DNA from: Bacillota bacterium
Lineage (GTDB): Bacteria > Bacillota > UBA4882 > UBA8346
Direction: 5' to 3'
Length of the DNA stretch: 64,000 bases
Assembly (NCBI GenBank): GCA_023402395.1
Contig: JAEYGI010000016.1
Coordinates: forward strand, 1-64,000
Shown here: piece by piece, positions 34,887 through 43,644 of the stretch
How positions within the stretch are numbered: position 1 is the stretch's first letter
Layout of the letters: the number at the start of each line of letters is the position of its first letter
Translations under genes and position numbers: made by a program
Notes under the pieces: generated by a model
The model's database searches: none
What the model was told of the DNA's origin: nothing
What the model saw: the letters and a program-made list of their open reading frames with translations, nothing else

Positions 34887-37268
34887 CTACTGAACCTGGC
34901 AGGGAACCCCGTTCAGCGTAAAGCTGGCCGGTTTGGCGTTTGACCCGCTATAGGAGAGGTTGAAGCCGAAGCTTACGGTCCCGCCGTTCGCCGGTATCGT
35001 ACCGTTATATGACAGATCGCTGACCGTTACGGCGGCGCCGTTCTGGTTATGGCTGCCGTTCCACAGATTGGTAATCTGTTGATTGCCCGGGAACGTCCAG
35101 GCCAATGTCCAGCCGTTCACTGCCAAAGTTCCGTTGTTCTGGATCGATACATTGATGGTGGCGCCGTTGCCCCAATCATTAATGATCACATACGAAACCG
35201 CGTAACCCGTTTCATTGGTTGGAGTCGGCGTTGGCGTGACCACCGGGGTAGGCGTTGGTGTTACCGAAGGTGTCGGAGTCGGAGTTACGTTCGGTGTCGG
35301 GGTTACCGTGGCGACCGGCGTCGCTGTCGGCGAGGCGGTCAATGTCGGGGTCGGGGTCGGGGTCGGAGTCACCGCGGGGGTGGGAGTCGGCGACGGCGAT
35401 ATCTGGCCCGGCTCCGCGCCGTAGATTAGGGTGGAACCGTCGTACACGGTGATGTATTGAGTTTTTACAGTTGTGGAATTTGACAGGCTTTGATAGGAAT
35501 AGTCATTGGCAGGATTCCAAAAACTGCTTCCGCTCGGCGCGGCGATCCGGAACTGGACCTCCCGGGCATACTCGGATTGGCCGCCCGGCCAGATGTTCGT
35601 GCCGTCGGCATAGGTGATTTTGACATAGTAAATGTTCCCGCTATATTTGGTCAAACCGGAGAGCGTAACCGGGATCTCCTGATAACCGGTTGTTACCGTC
35701 AGGTTGCTCACGGTATATCCGGCGGCGAAAACCTCGCTCAGATCGACATAGTAATTGAATGAAAGGTTTTTAATGACCCGCGCCGGCCAACCGGAACGGT
35801 TGTTCAGCAACGCCTTGATCTCGGTATAGGTCGGCCCGGAGGAGTTAATCCCGGCTTCAACGAAGAATTCGTCCTCTTTGGCCTCGGCGGCCGGGAAGTT
35901 GCTCAGCGGCGCGCCGCCGTACAGACTGTACATTTTTGCTAAAACCCCGACGAACGCGGCATTGTAGTCACAGGCCACCTCATTGGTGGTATAATTGCCG
36001 ATGCTGTCGCTATAACCGTCGTTGCTGTCCGGCCCGCCGACCAGCGCGCCGTAGAGAATGTGGCGGTGATTCGGGGGAACGCCTTGCATATCGCACCATG
36101 AGCCGTGGGCAGTCCGGTGGTGAGGGTGCTGGGGCGGATTGCTTCCGAATCCCACCACATAACTGCTGTTTCTAGGATTTGAACCCAAGGTGTAATTGGC
36201 CTGGCTGATCGCGAAATTCTGATATCTTGATTTTAACGCGGCATCCGTAATTAAGTCGCTATAGACAAAAGCGGTAAAAGCGGTATTCATGGCGTAACGC
36301 AACGAACCCCAGCTATCGAGCCAGGCCAAGCCGCCGGGAGTGTAGGTTATCCGCGAGCCGTTATGGCCGGCCGTCCACCAGTCAAGATGCATTTTCAGGA
36401 AATTGTGATACTCTTCCTTCCCGGTGATTCTCGCCAACAGCAGAAGCGCGCCATAATGGCAATCATCCCAGCTTTGCGTCCATTTGTAGGCGATATCGCT
36501 GGACTGCCCTTCCTTGCCCAAGTTCGGCACATACGACTCGGCCTTCGTCAAGTAAGCCGGATCGCCGGTTGCAATGTAAAGCCAGATCGCGGCCCAGATC
36601 AATTCATCCCAAAAACCGCTCCAGGAGTTATAATAGCCGTTGGCCGCCGTATAGCTGGCATCGCTCTTTACCGAATCCGCCAGATTGAATAAGCTTTTGG
36701 CATGGCTTAAGTAAGTGCTGTCGTTGAATACTTTGGCGCCGATGGCCAAGGCCGCGGCGGTCTGGGCGGTGACACAAGAAGCATTGCAACGGTAGGACGG
36801 CCGGGTCATTTTCTTTTCGATTACTTCGACCGGTCCCCACCAGGAATGATCCGCGCCGCCGTCCCCAATCTGGTAAACTAGGCTATCTCCTTGATCGCAT
36901 TTCACAAAATAGTCCAGTACAAAGCGGAGGTTGTTTTCGAGGGCGGCTGTTTGCCCGGCTCCGGAGAACGCGTAACCGTATTCGTACATCGCCCAGCCAA
37001 GCATTGCGGCGGAATACGCCATGGGCAACCCGAACTTTACATGATCGCCCGCATCATACCAGCCGCCGGTTACCGCATCCGACAAGCAGGAACCGCCCCG
37101 CCATTGTTTGGCCCGGTTCCAGGCGGGGAGCGGCCCCGATTGCTGGCACTCATAAAAATAGAGCGCTTTTTGCAAGGCTTCGGCGTAATTGTAAGGGGCG
37201 GCCCAAACATTGCCGATGCTCATTCCCATAACTAAAACAACCAATAATCCCAAGACGATTTTTTTCAT
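34887..37268 (-). CDS. Secreted GH9 cellulase with CBM3 and CBM2 modules
   Basis: 793 residues with a signal peptide ending near NVWA-APYN. The GH9 catalytic domain (~25-455) starts YNYAEALQKALYFYECQQSG and contains the nucleophile-side block GGWYDAGDHVKFG and a C-terminal DYNAAFVGVLAKMY; HPHHRTAHGSW is the conserved active-site His region. A CBM3c-type domain (~465-625; EDEFFVEAGINSSGPTYTEI..., SYQSLSNS) is followed by a ~60-residue Pro/Thr linker and a C-terminal CBM2 (~690-793; GNGATINVSIQNNGT, WTFPGNQQI, NLWNG). GH9-CBM3c enzymes are processive endoglucanases acting on cellulose outside the cell. There is no dockerin, so it is a free enzyme. Confidence 0.94.
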   Translation of the reverse strand: MKKIVLGLLVVLVMGMSIGNVWAAPYNYAEALQKALYFYECQQSGPLPAWNRAKQWRGGSCLSDAVTGGWYDAGDHVKFGLPMAYSAAMLGWAMYEYGYAFSGAGQTAALENNLRFVLDYFVKCDQGDSLVYQIGDGGADHSWWGPVEVIEKKMTRPSYRCNASCVTAQTAAALAIGAKVFNDSTYLSHAKSLFNLADSVKSDASYTAANGYYNSWSGFWDELIWAAIWLYIATGDPAYLTKAESYVPNLGKEGQSSDIAYKWTQSWDDCHYGALLLLARITGKEEYHNFLKMHLDWWTAGHNGSRITYTPGGLAWLDSWGSLRYAMNTAFTAFVYSDLITDAALKSRYQNFAISQANYTLGSNPRNSSYVVGFGSNPPQHPHHRTAHGSWCDMQGVPPNHRHILYGALVGGPDSNDGYSDSIGNYTTNEVACDYNAAFVGVLAKMYSLYGGAPLSNFPAAEAKEDEFFVEAGINSSGPTYTEIKALLNNRSGWPARVIKNLSFNYYVDLSEVFAAGYTVSNLTVTTGYQEIPVTLSGLTKYSGNIYYVKITYADGTNIWPGGQSEYAREVQFRIAAPSGSSFWNPANDYSYQSLSNSTTVKTQYITVYDGSTLIYGAEPGQISPSPTPTPAVTPTPTPTPTLTASPTATPVATVTPTPNVTPTPTPSVTPTPTPVVTPTPTPTNETGYAVSYVIINDWGNGATINVSIQNNGTLAVNGWTLAWTFPGNQQITNLWNGSHNQNGAAVTVSDLSYNGTIPANGGTVSFGFNLSYSGSNAKPASFTLNGVPCQVQ

Positions 37269-37856
37269 GACAATCCCTCCTTTTTTTGTGATTGATTCCT
37301 CCCGGAAGCTTCCGCCGTCCGGAAGAGAACGGTTCTCGGGCCGTGTAGGCCATCAATTGAACTCATTATCTCAAAACCAACCACCTCTTTTCTGTCCAGA
37401 TCCCCATATGTCGCAACCAGTTTCTTTACCGCCCGGGAATATTACGGCTAAACCCTTAAGAAAAAGAAAATCCGTTGCCACCTCTTTACTTAATTCCTGC
37501 GAAATCCTTTGATGTCTTGACCATTCCAACCGTATGGCCATAGCCGTCAAATGTTTTGCCAAAATCGCGAAGCAAAGTGTGAAACCGGATCTGCCGAGTT
37601 GCATATAAAATGTTATAAAATTAATCCTCGGGAATTCGCTTGCGAATTCCCCTATTGAGTAGTTTCCGTTCTCCCCCCTAAAAAGCAGTAGGCCGTCAAT
37701 TATCTCTGTCTTTGGAACAGTAAAAGTCAACGCTCTGAAGATTTCAATAAATTCCATAATTTATAATTATTGTATAAATTATTATTTCACCAAAGATTTG
37801 AAACGTATAGGATGATATTTTCTCTGCGAAAATGCTTAGAATTACTGGAACCAATC

Positions 37857-37888
37857 AAAAAACGTCGATATTTTCTCGACGTTTTTTG
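37857..37888. terminator. Bidirectional hairpin terminator
   Basis: AAAAAACGTCGA and TCGACGTTTTTT with a 7-nt loop; no gene is immediately adjacent, so it may end a short untranslated transcript. Confidence 0.65.
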
Positions 37889-37954
37889 ATTTGATATAGA
37901 TAATCGCGATATATATCGTTTTGAAACCAAATAAAGATGATTGACTTTCATCCC

Positions 37955-38110
37955 GGCCCCCAAAATATCTTCCCCAAACCAAAAAAGATCGCTCCGGACT
38001 CGGAAAATACCTGAATATCCCGCCGGCAATCTTCCCGGTGCCGAAAAAGATCTTCCTTTCGTTCCCGGAGATCTTATTTTCGACAAAAATCAGTTTGCTG
38101 CTGTCGAAGC
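37955..38110. repeat. CCGGA-type intergenic island R3
   Basis: Carries CTTCCCGGTGCCGAAAAAGA followed by TCTTCC, matching the cores of R1 and R2, with other units (GATCGCTCCGGACTCGGAAAA; TTCCCGGAGATCTT). Confidence 0.45.
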
Positions 38111-38255
38111 TGATTTGGTTTTGCCGGAGAATAACGTCCCGAAGCTGAAATCCGGTCCTTTCTTTACTTGGAATAAAAGGGCTCCATTTCGCCATCAAAG
38201 GCCAATCAACGCCGGGCATGAAAATAGCAATTCTGCGCTCTCATGCGTCATCGTT

Positions 38256-38287
38256 CAATAAAAACCCCCGGCATTCCGCCGGGGGAA
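38256..38287 (-). terminator. Terminator of the pectate lyase gene
   Basis: Minus strand CCCCCGGC, GGAAT, GCCGGGGG, TTTTTATTG. Confidence 0.85.
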
Positions 38288-38335
38288 GTTACCCAAAATA
38301 CTCCGGTTCACCGGGCCTTCCATAATCATGAAACG

Positions 38336-39640
38336 CTATTTGGCGCCCGCGTAGGCTTTGATAACGCTAGGCACGCTCTTGGCATTGTGCAAAACGCCGT
38401 TAATCTTCTTCTGGTCATAACCATAGCTGTCCCACGGATTCCAATTGGTTGGATCCGGACTGGTGGTATCAAACGGTAAAATTTTATAAGTGGCTTCACC
38501 TAAATTAACTTCGGTCCCAGGTACGGGATCTTGAATGTTCGTCCCGCGATAGGTGATATAACCGGGATCTTCCTCGAAGTTGGGACTAAAGTGAAGCACG
38601 GGTTGTCCAGTGACTGGACTGGTTATGTATCCGTAGGTTTGGGCCCAGACAGGATCGACGGATTTACGGACCACCAGCGTCGGCCAGAGTACATTCTTGA
38701 AATAGTTGTTTTCCACCACGACTTGAGCCCCAAGGGCCGACAGGATGCCATAGCCATGCTGATAAATGCCGTCGCTGGGGTTTTTCGGCGTCATCTCCAG
38801 CATGGTGCCGGTATTGTCATAGTAATTATTAAAAAGGTGAATCTGACCGAATCGATTCCGGGTAGAACGTTCAGCGACATAACCGATCCAATTGTGATGT
38901 AGGGTTACTTTAAGATGTCCGACATCGTTGGCTGCATCGCCCGAGCCTGAACCAAACAGCATGGCTTTCTTGTGGTTCTCAAAATGGCAATAGGAGATCG
39001 TAACATAGCCCGATCCGTTTCCGATATCGATCAAGCCGTCATGCTTGCCATAGGCCGCGCTGTTGTCGCTGGTGGCGGCTTCCCGGATGGGCCCCGAGCC
39101 CCATGCCACATCCGAGAATGAGCACCGGTCGATCCAAACATGATGGGTGCTGCGGCCCGATAGATTAATGGCATCCCGGGTGTTATTGATAAAGAAGATA
39201 TTTCGGATGATTATATTATAGCTGTTGCTCAGATTTATCGCATCATAGCAGGTCATTGTGGTATTACCGATTCCTTCGATGGTAATGTTTTTTAAATTAT
39301 TCAGCTTGATCAGGCCCGTACTGGAGTTTTGATCCATCAGCGTACCCTTGATCCGGATAATCGTCGGTACCGGGTTGGTTTGCAACTCAGCCAGCAGGGA
39401 TTTTAATTCCGTGACGGTAGTGACCTCTTTTATCTGTCCGCCTTCGCCGCCGGTGGTCGTTTGGACCATCTCACCGATTTGGCCGTTGTCACCGGCGACA
39501 TCGGCCCATCCGAGCAATAGATCCGGATTGGCCTTTGCGCTACCGCCACCGGAATCGCTCTTGAACCAGTTGCATCCGGTCATTAGTGACGCCATTAGCA
39601 GACAGCATACCAGTAAAACCAGAATGTTTTTGAACCGCAT
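38336..39640 (-). CDS. Pectate lyase-like lipoprotein, PL1 family
   Basis: 434 residues with a lipoprotein signal (MRFKNILVLLVCCLLMASLM, lipobox LMTGC). The mature part is a right-handed parallel beta-helix of polysaccharide lyase family 1: TIIRIKGTL, NLKNITIEGIGN, NIIIRNIFF, HVWIDRCSFS, DGLIDIGNGSGYVTISYCHFENHKK, VTLHHNWIGYVAERSTRNRFG, the last containing the RxPRxR-like catalytic neighbourhood in altered form (ERSTRNRFG). VWIDHCS-type and GLxD-type calcium positions are partly conserved. It cleaves pectate by beta-elimination at the cell surface. It lies opposite an AraC regulator, whose promoter region it shares. Confidence 0.9.
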   Translation of the reverse strand: MRFKNILVLLVCCLLMASLMTGCNWFKSDSGGGSAKANPDLLLGWADVAGDNGQIGEMVQTTTGGEGGQIKEVTTVTELKSLLAELQTNPVPTIIRIKGTLMDQNSSTGLIKLNNLKNITIEGIGNTTMTCYDAINLSNSYNIIIRNIFFINNTRDAINLSGRSTHHVWIDRCSFSDVAWGSGPIREAATSDNSAAYGKHDGLIDIGNGSGYVTISYCHFENHKKAMLFGSGSGDAANDVGHLKVTLHHNWIGYVAERSTRNRFGQIHLFNNYYDNTGTMLEMTPKNPSDGIYQHGYGILSALGAQVVVENNYFKNVLWPTLVVRKSVDPVWAQTYGYITSPVTGQPVLHFSPNFEEDPGYITYRGTNIQDPVPGTEVNLGEATYKILPFDTTSPDPTNWNPWDSYGYDQKKINGVLHNAKSVPSVIKAYAGAK

Positions 39641-39839
39641 CTCATTAGCCTCCTTGTTTTTCGAAAAATTGCGACGCTCCTTCTCATCTCTTACCGTTTA
39701 ATACATTATTATTGTTTTCATGATTTTAACCTGCTTTTAAAGTATATACAATATATCGCAGGATTTCTGTACATTTTTTATCCAAGACATTTAATTCCTC
39801 TTATATTTTATCCTCTTCAATTATTAGGGGAATCTATGC

Positions 39840-39858
39840 TATAATATTATCAGTGACG
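39840..39858 (+). promoter_or_regulatory. -10 box abutting the GTG start of the AraC regulator
   Basis: TATAAT at 39840-39845 ends only 7 nt before the GTG at 39853. Transcription would begin about at the start codon, giving a leaderless or almost leaderless message. Confidence 0.5.
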
Positions 39859-40755
39859 GTGATCTGTGTGAAATATCCACATGTCAAATTCGGAAATGAA
39901 AAAGATGCTTTTTTCATTTCCAAACGCATATTCGCAAATTATCACGAAAAACATGTCCATAATTTTTTCGAGATTCTTTATGTTTTCTCTGGAAAACGCT
40001 GCTTTTTCATTAATGACCGCGCCTTCAAGATTAAGGCGGGCGACTTGATCCTCATCGGCCCCAATGTTCTCCATAACGCCATCAGTGATGAAGCTCCGGA
40101 TTGTGAAGGTATTTTACTTCATTTTCAGGAAGGTTTTTTGGTCCCGAATCGCCCGATTCGCCAAACCTTGGCGCCATTGTTTGAAAGGGAGCCGATCGCG
40201 ATTAGTTTTTCAATCAATGAACAAGCGTTGGTTGAAGCGTTGTTCTTGACCATGCTTCAGGAAGAACAGTCTAAGCCAATCGGATATGAGCTGGCGCTTC
40301 AATCCGCTCTATTGCAGCTCTTGGTTTTCCTCGATAGGTACATCGTTAATCATCAGATCGCCGCTTTTGAGCATCCCAGCCCGGTCCATGAAAAAGTTTC
40401 GGAGATCGCCGAGTATATCAATAGGCACTATATGAAACCATTATCGCTTACCACCTTGGCGGAGCATTTTTTTATCAGTCCCAATTACTTGAGCAAAATC
40501 TTCAAAGAAGTGACCAACTTCACTTTCGTGGATTACCTCAACCACGTCCGGGTGAAGGAAGCCAAGCTAAAATTGATGCAGACCCGGAAAAAAGTGGTGC
40601 ATATCGCTGCAGAAGTGGGGTTCGGAAGCGTGACTCATTTTGGGAGGGTTTTTAAGGAGATTACGGGAAATCCGCCGCTGTATTACAGAAAGGAGCGGAT
40701 CGTCCCCCGGAAAAAGACCGCCAACAGCCGGAACGGCAGCGATCACTCGGGTTAA
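39853..40755 (+). CDS. AraC-family transcriptional regulator with cupin sensor domain
   Basis: About 300 residues. N-terminal cupin-like ligand domain (HVHNFFEILYVFSGKRCFFINDRAFKIKAGDLILI, with HEKHVHNFFE typical of sugar-responsive AraC proteins). The C-terminal double helix-turn-helix reads VSEIAEYINRHYMKPLSLTTLAEHFFISPNYLSKIFKEVT, then the signature HIAAEVGFGSVTHFGRVFKEITGNPPLYYRK. It is transcribed away from the pectate lyase gene, which it probably controls. Candidate GTG starts are 39853, 39859 and 39868; only the last has even a weak site (GGTGAT), while the -10 box favours the first. Confidence 0.9.
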   Translation: MTVICVKYPHVKFGNEKDAFFISKRIFANYHEKHVHNFFEILYVFSGKRCFFINDRAFKIKAGDLILIGPNVLHNAISDEAPDCEGILLHFQEGFLVPNRPIRQTLAPLFEREPIAISFSINEQALVEALFLTMLQEEQSKPIGYELALQSALLQLLVFLDRYIVNHQIAAFEHPSPVHEKVSEIAEYINRHYMKPLSLTTLAEHFFISPNYLSKIFKEVTNFTFVDYLNHVRVKEAKLKLMQTRKKVVHIAAEVGFGSVTHFGRVFKEITGNPPLYYRKERIVPRKKTANSRNGSDHSG

Positions 40756-40765
40756 TTCGGGATCA

Positions 40766-40790
40766 GAAAACCCCCGGCGTCCGCCGGGGG
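40766..40790 (-). terminator. Terminator of the membrane metalloprotease gene
   Basis: CCCCCGGC, GTCC, GCCGGGGG; on the minus strand followed by TTTTC. Also lies just behind the AraC stop. Confidence 0.7.
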
Positions 40791-40828
40791 TAACTTACCG
40801 TGAACCGCTCACGGGCTGCCAGGCGTAA

Positions 40829-41836
40829 TCAAAGCCCAACCGTAGCAGGATCATTCTCGGCCGTGCCCGAACCGATCCAGTTTCCTCGGGCGGAAATCCG
40901 CCGGGTTGCGCCAAGCGCCGTCAAAAGCCCCATCCACATACCGGCGATCAGCCACGGCTGGGCGGTCCAAAAGCCAATTCCCTCCGGCAGCCAGGGTGAA
41001 CGGTAGCTTTCCCGCCGCGCTCCGCCGGCCAATCCGGTCATGAAGCGCTTGATCGCAGCCGCGCGCCCCGGCGTTTCCCGGATGTCACCAAGCTCCAGAT
41101 CGCCGTAATACGGCTGATCGGTTCCGAACAGCATCCGGAAGTCCTCGGCGAAAGTCTCCTCGCTGGAAGCGCCCCAGGCGCCGGTGTTGGCCGCTCCCGG
41201 GCCATGCCATTGCCCGCCGCGCCGGGCGAGATAGGTACGCCACAATTCCCGGCCGGCTTCCTCCGACGTCGGCATATAGGTCATATGCACATGATGGCCA
41301 ATTTCGTGATAAAGCGTCACCCGGAGCTGCTCCACGCTGGTCAGGCTGGAGCCGGCCTCGGCCGCCAGCAGATTGTAGCCGGCCTGGCCCATACCGCTGA
41401 TTCCGGGCATGGTTCCCGGCAACAGATAAATCCGGAGCCCCGCCAGCAGCCCGGCCGGGGCCTTGAACCCCCGGAGCGCCCGTTCCACTTCGGACACGCC
41501 GAAATACGTCCCGCTCCCCTCATGGATCGGGACATCGCGCCAGTGTCCGGCCGCCGTTTCGCTCCGGCCGGTTTGCAGGAGGTCCACCCGTTCCTGCAAC
41601 TGACGATAGAGTTCCAGCAACCGGCCGGTTTCCGCCGCCGAATAGACCTTTACGCCGTGCGGCAGCACCGTTCCGTAGTTTGACTCCGCTCGGGCCAGCT
41701 TCGTTTGAGTGGCCTTGATCTCAGCGACAATCGCCGCCTTGCTGACCGCCCGTTCATTGCTGATATCATTTAAAATACCGGCCAGCGCCGCCAGGATCAG
41801 CAAAGCAACGCCAACCGGTTTCCATAACTTTTTCAT
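40829..41836 (-). CDS. Putative membrane-anchored zinc metalloprotease
   Basis: 335 residues. The N-terminal membrane anchor is PVGVALLILAALAGIL. A helical segment (~35-90) follows, then a catalytic domain with the zinc motif HEIGHH in RVTLYHEIGHHVHMTYM (~residue 175-185) and a downstream EETFAEDFRMLFG that fits the third ligand of a gluzincin. A second membrane segment lies near the C-terminus (QPWLIAGMWMGLLTALGA). The spacing and the EDF-type helix recall anthrax lethal-factor/ATLF-like or M-clan peptidases in domains of secreted clostridial proteins, but I cannot place it in a family. GGAGG precedes the ATG. The substrate is unknown. It shares strand with nth, 47 nt apart. Confidence 0.72.
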   Translation of the reverse strand: MKKLWKPVGVALLILAALAGILNDISNERAVSKAAIVAEIKATQTKLARAESNYGTVLPHGVKVYSAAETGRLLELYRQLQERVDLLQTGRSETAAGHWRDVPIHEGSGTYFGVSEVERALRGFKAPAGLLAGLRIYLLPGTMPGISGMGQAGYNLLAAEAGSSLTSVEQLRVTLYHEIGHHVHMTYMPTSEEAGRELWRTYLARRGGQWHGPGAANTGAWGASSEETFAEDFRMLFGTDQPYYGDLELGDIRETPGRAAAIKRFMTGLAGGARRESYRSPWLPEGIGFWTAQPWLIAGMWMGLLTALGATRRISARGNWIGSGTAENDPATVGL

Positions 41837-41883
41837 AACATCCCGCCTCCTTTCCGGCGGGATATTATAACATAAATATTATG

Positions 41884-42552
41884 TTATGTAAACTTTTTGG
41901 CCGTTCCGCAATCACCCTCCAGCGGGCAGGACCGGCATTCCGGCTGCTTCGGATGACAGTAACGCCGTCCCAGGTTCAATAGCAGGATATGCAGGTCATG
42001 ATGAAGCCCGGCCGGAACCTCCGTGGTGAGCAGCGCCTGAGCCTTGGCCGGATCGGTTCGCTCCGGAACCCAGCCCAGCCGAAGCGTCACCCGGTGAATA
42101 TGGGTGTCCACCGGGAAAGCGGGCAGCCTCAGCCCGAAAACCATGGTGCAGGCGGCGGTTTTCGGTCCCACGCCCGGCAAGCCGTTCAAAAATGCCCAGG
42201 CTTCATCGGGGCCGGTCAACCGTTCCAGCCGGAAGTCGCCAAACCGTTCCCTGGTCGCGGCCAACACCTTCCGGATAGCCGCCGCCTTTTGGGCCGCCAG
42301 TCCGGCGATCCGGATTGTTGCGGCGATCTCAGCCTCGGAAGCGGCCAATCCGTCCTCGGGCCGGGAAAAGCGGGCCTTATAATTCATCCAGGCCTTGATA
42401 GCATTCCGGTCATTGGTGTTCTGGGTCAAAATGGTGGCCAGCAGCACTTCCAGCGCCGTGTCGCAATGGTCGAGCGGACTGGTCCGGTGCAGGTCGGCGA
42501 CGGGACCGAGCGCCTGGATCAATCGGCCGGTGATCTGTTGATAGTCGGGCAT
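41884..42552 (-). CDS. nth: Endonuclease III (DNA glycosylase/AP lyase)
   Basis: 222 residues. It excises oxidised pyrimidines and nicks at the AP site. The helix-hairpin-helix reads LNGLPGVGPKTAACTMVFGL with the catalytic Lys, the catalytic Asp is in FPVDTHIHRVTLRLG, and the C-terminal 4Fe-4S loop has CHPKQPECRSCPLEGDC (Cx6Cx2Cx5C). I use ATG 42552 (MPDYQQITG), with AAAGGA upstream; a longer in-frame extension to 42678 adds residues foreign to the family. The stop codon overlaps an AT-rich 9-bp palindrome (about 41869-41889). Confidence 0.93.
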   Translation of the reverse strand: MPDYQQITGRLIQALGPVADLHRTSPLDHCDTALEVLLATILTQNTNDRNAIKAWMNYKARFSRPEDGLAASEAEIAATIRIAGLAAQKAAAIRKVLAATRERFGDFRLERLTGPDEAWAFLNGLPGVGPKTAACTMVFGLRLPAFPVDTHIHRVTLRLGWVPERTDPAKAQALLTTEVPAGLHHDLHILLLNLGRRYCHPKQPECRSCPLEGDCGTAKKFT

Positions 42553-42652
42553 CAGGGGATCAATCCTTTTCAAAAAAATAATGAAACCAAAGTATGGCAC
42601 CATATCTATTGTAACGCAATCCGCCCTGATAATAAAGCGAGGAGTTGCTCCC

Positions 42653-42727
42653 ATGGAAGACGTCAAAGTATTGGCCATGTTTCAAACGGTGCCGGAGACG
42701 GCGGAACCGCTCCAAAAGGCGAAATAA
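42653..42727 (+). CDS. Small 24-codon gene with its own terminator
   Basis: ATG GAA GAC ... AAA TAA encodes MEDVKVLAMFQTVPETAEPL then QKAK. GAGGAG lies 8 nt upstream, and a very strong intrinsic terminator begins at the stop codon. It is divergent from nth. The product has one short hydrophobic strand followed by a helix-prone charged part; it could be a complete microprotein or the leader of something lost. No family is recognised. Confidence 0.5.
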   Translation: MEDVKVLAMFQTVPETAEPLQKAK

Positions 42728-42780
42728 CCCCGCCCAAGGCCGGCTCCGGGAGCAGCGCCGGCCTTGGGCGGGGTTTATCA
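42724..42780 (+). terminator. Strong terminator after the 24-codon gene
   Basis: AACCCCGCCCAAGGCCGGC pairs with GCCGGCCTTGGGCGGGGTT (one internal irregularity), loop ~11 nt, ending in TTTATC. Confidence 0.85.
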
Positions 42781-42929
42781 CCACGCTCCCAATGGCCATT
42801 CGACACAAAGGTTCTCAAATCTTTGCAAAGCGTCAATAATACTGGTTTTCCGTGCTTTTCCGATGGAGGATTCGAGCTTCAAATTCGCGAATTGAAGTGA
42901 AAATCAATCCACGCGGGGGGAGTTTTTCC

Positions 42930-43586
42930 ATGGCCTTTATCGCTATTGAGCAGGACCAGGACAGCATTCGCGAACCGCTTCATCTCCCGCCCCATGAGGT
43001 CCGGCAATTGTTCGAAATCGCCCAGACCGGGGCCGCCGGTTCCATCGGTTCACTCCGCGACTTCCTGGGGACCGGCGCCGAGATTCATCTGAATTGCCTT
43101 TCATTTTTGCCCATTCCGGTGCTGCTGGACCGGATCCGCCTCTTCTACCACGACAGCCTGGGGTTTCATCTCCGGTTTTCCGGCGACATCGCCGGCGAGA
43201 TTTACGCTTTCTTCCGGGAACGGGACGCGCTGTCGCTCATTGAGCGGATGCTGGGGCAGAAGCGAAAGCCCGGCAAGCCGTTGAACCGGATCGAGGTCTC
43301 GGTGCTGACCGAGATGGTCCACATCATCTCCAATTCGTTCTGGCGGGCCATGGCCGAACGGGCGGCCCTGAACTGGTGGTTCACTCCGCCGGTGCTGGTC
43401 GGCGATCTCAGCCGGTCATTGGCTTACTCGTCCAAAGTCTATACCCTGGACCATCTGCTGATCCATTTCGAGTTCCTGATCCCGATTCACGAGATCCGGT
43501 TTCAGTACATCATCCTGCCGTCGGAGAACACTATCGAGAAACTCTTAGCGCGGCTGGCGTCGGCCCCGGCCGGAACCGACGCCTGA
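42930..43586 (+). CDS. CheC/CheX-like chemotaxis phosphatase-family protein
   Basis: 218 residues, soluble. Residues ~1-90 carry an AEIHLNCLSFLPIPVLLDRI strand-helix. The CheC-type catalytic helix is in EVSVLTEMVHIISNSFWRAM, with the E-x-V-x4-N spacing that CheC/CheX/FliY use to dephosphorylate CheY-P, followed by WWFTPPVLVGDLSRSL (the conserved Pro). A PIHEIRFQYIILPSE strand closes the domain. No che genes are adjacent, so its partner response regulator is elsewhere; assignment rests on the motif and overall length. The start is ATG 42930 with GGGGGGAG 8 nt upstream. Confidence 0.68.
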   Translation: MAFIAIEQDQDSIREPLHLPPHEVRQLFEIAQTGAAGSIGSLRDFLGTGAEIHLNCLSFLPIPVLLDRIRLFYHDSLGFHLRFSGDIAGEIYAFFRERDALSLIERMLGQKRKPGKPLNRIEVSVLTEMVHIISNSFWRAMAERAALNWWFTPPVLVGDLSRSLAYSSKVYTLDHLLIHFEFLIPIHEIRFQYIILPSENTIEKLLARLASAPAGTDA

Positions 43587-43644
43587 ATGCATAAACGACC
43601 CGCTTCCGGAGCAGAAATAAGAAAAATAGTTTTTTGCGAAGGAA

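Larger units (their letters stand above)
37269..38255. other. Long intergenic region between cellulase and pectate lyase genes
   Basis: Nearly 1 kb without a gene I would support. The open frames in it lack signal peptides, sites and family features. It holds the upstream region of the GH9 gene, a bidirectional hairpin at 37857-37888 and the GC-rich island R3. Confidence 0.5.

Noticed and set aside
37371..37757. A 128-codon open frame on the minus strand upstream of the cellulase
   Set aside because: No ribosome binding site, composition unlike the neighbouring genes, no recognisable motif; it overlaps A/T-rich non-coding sequence.
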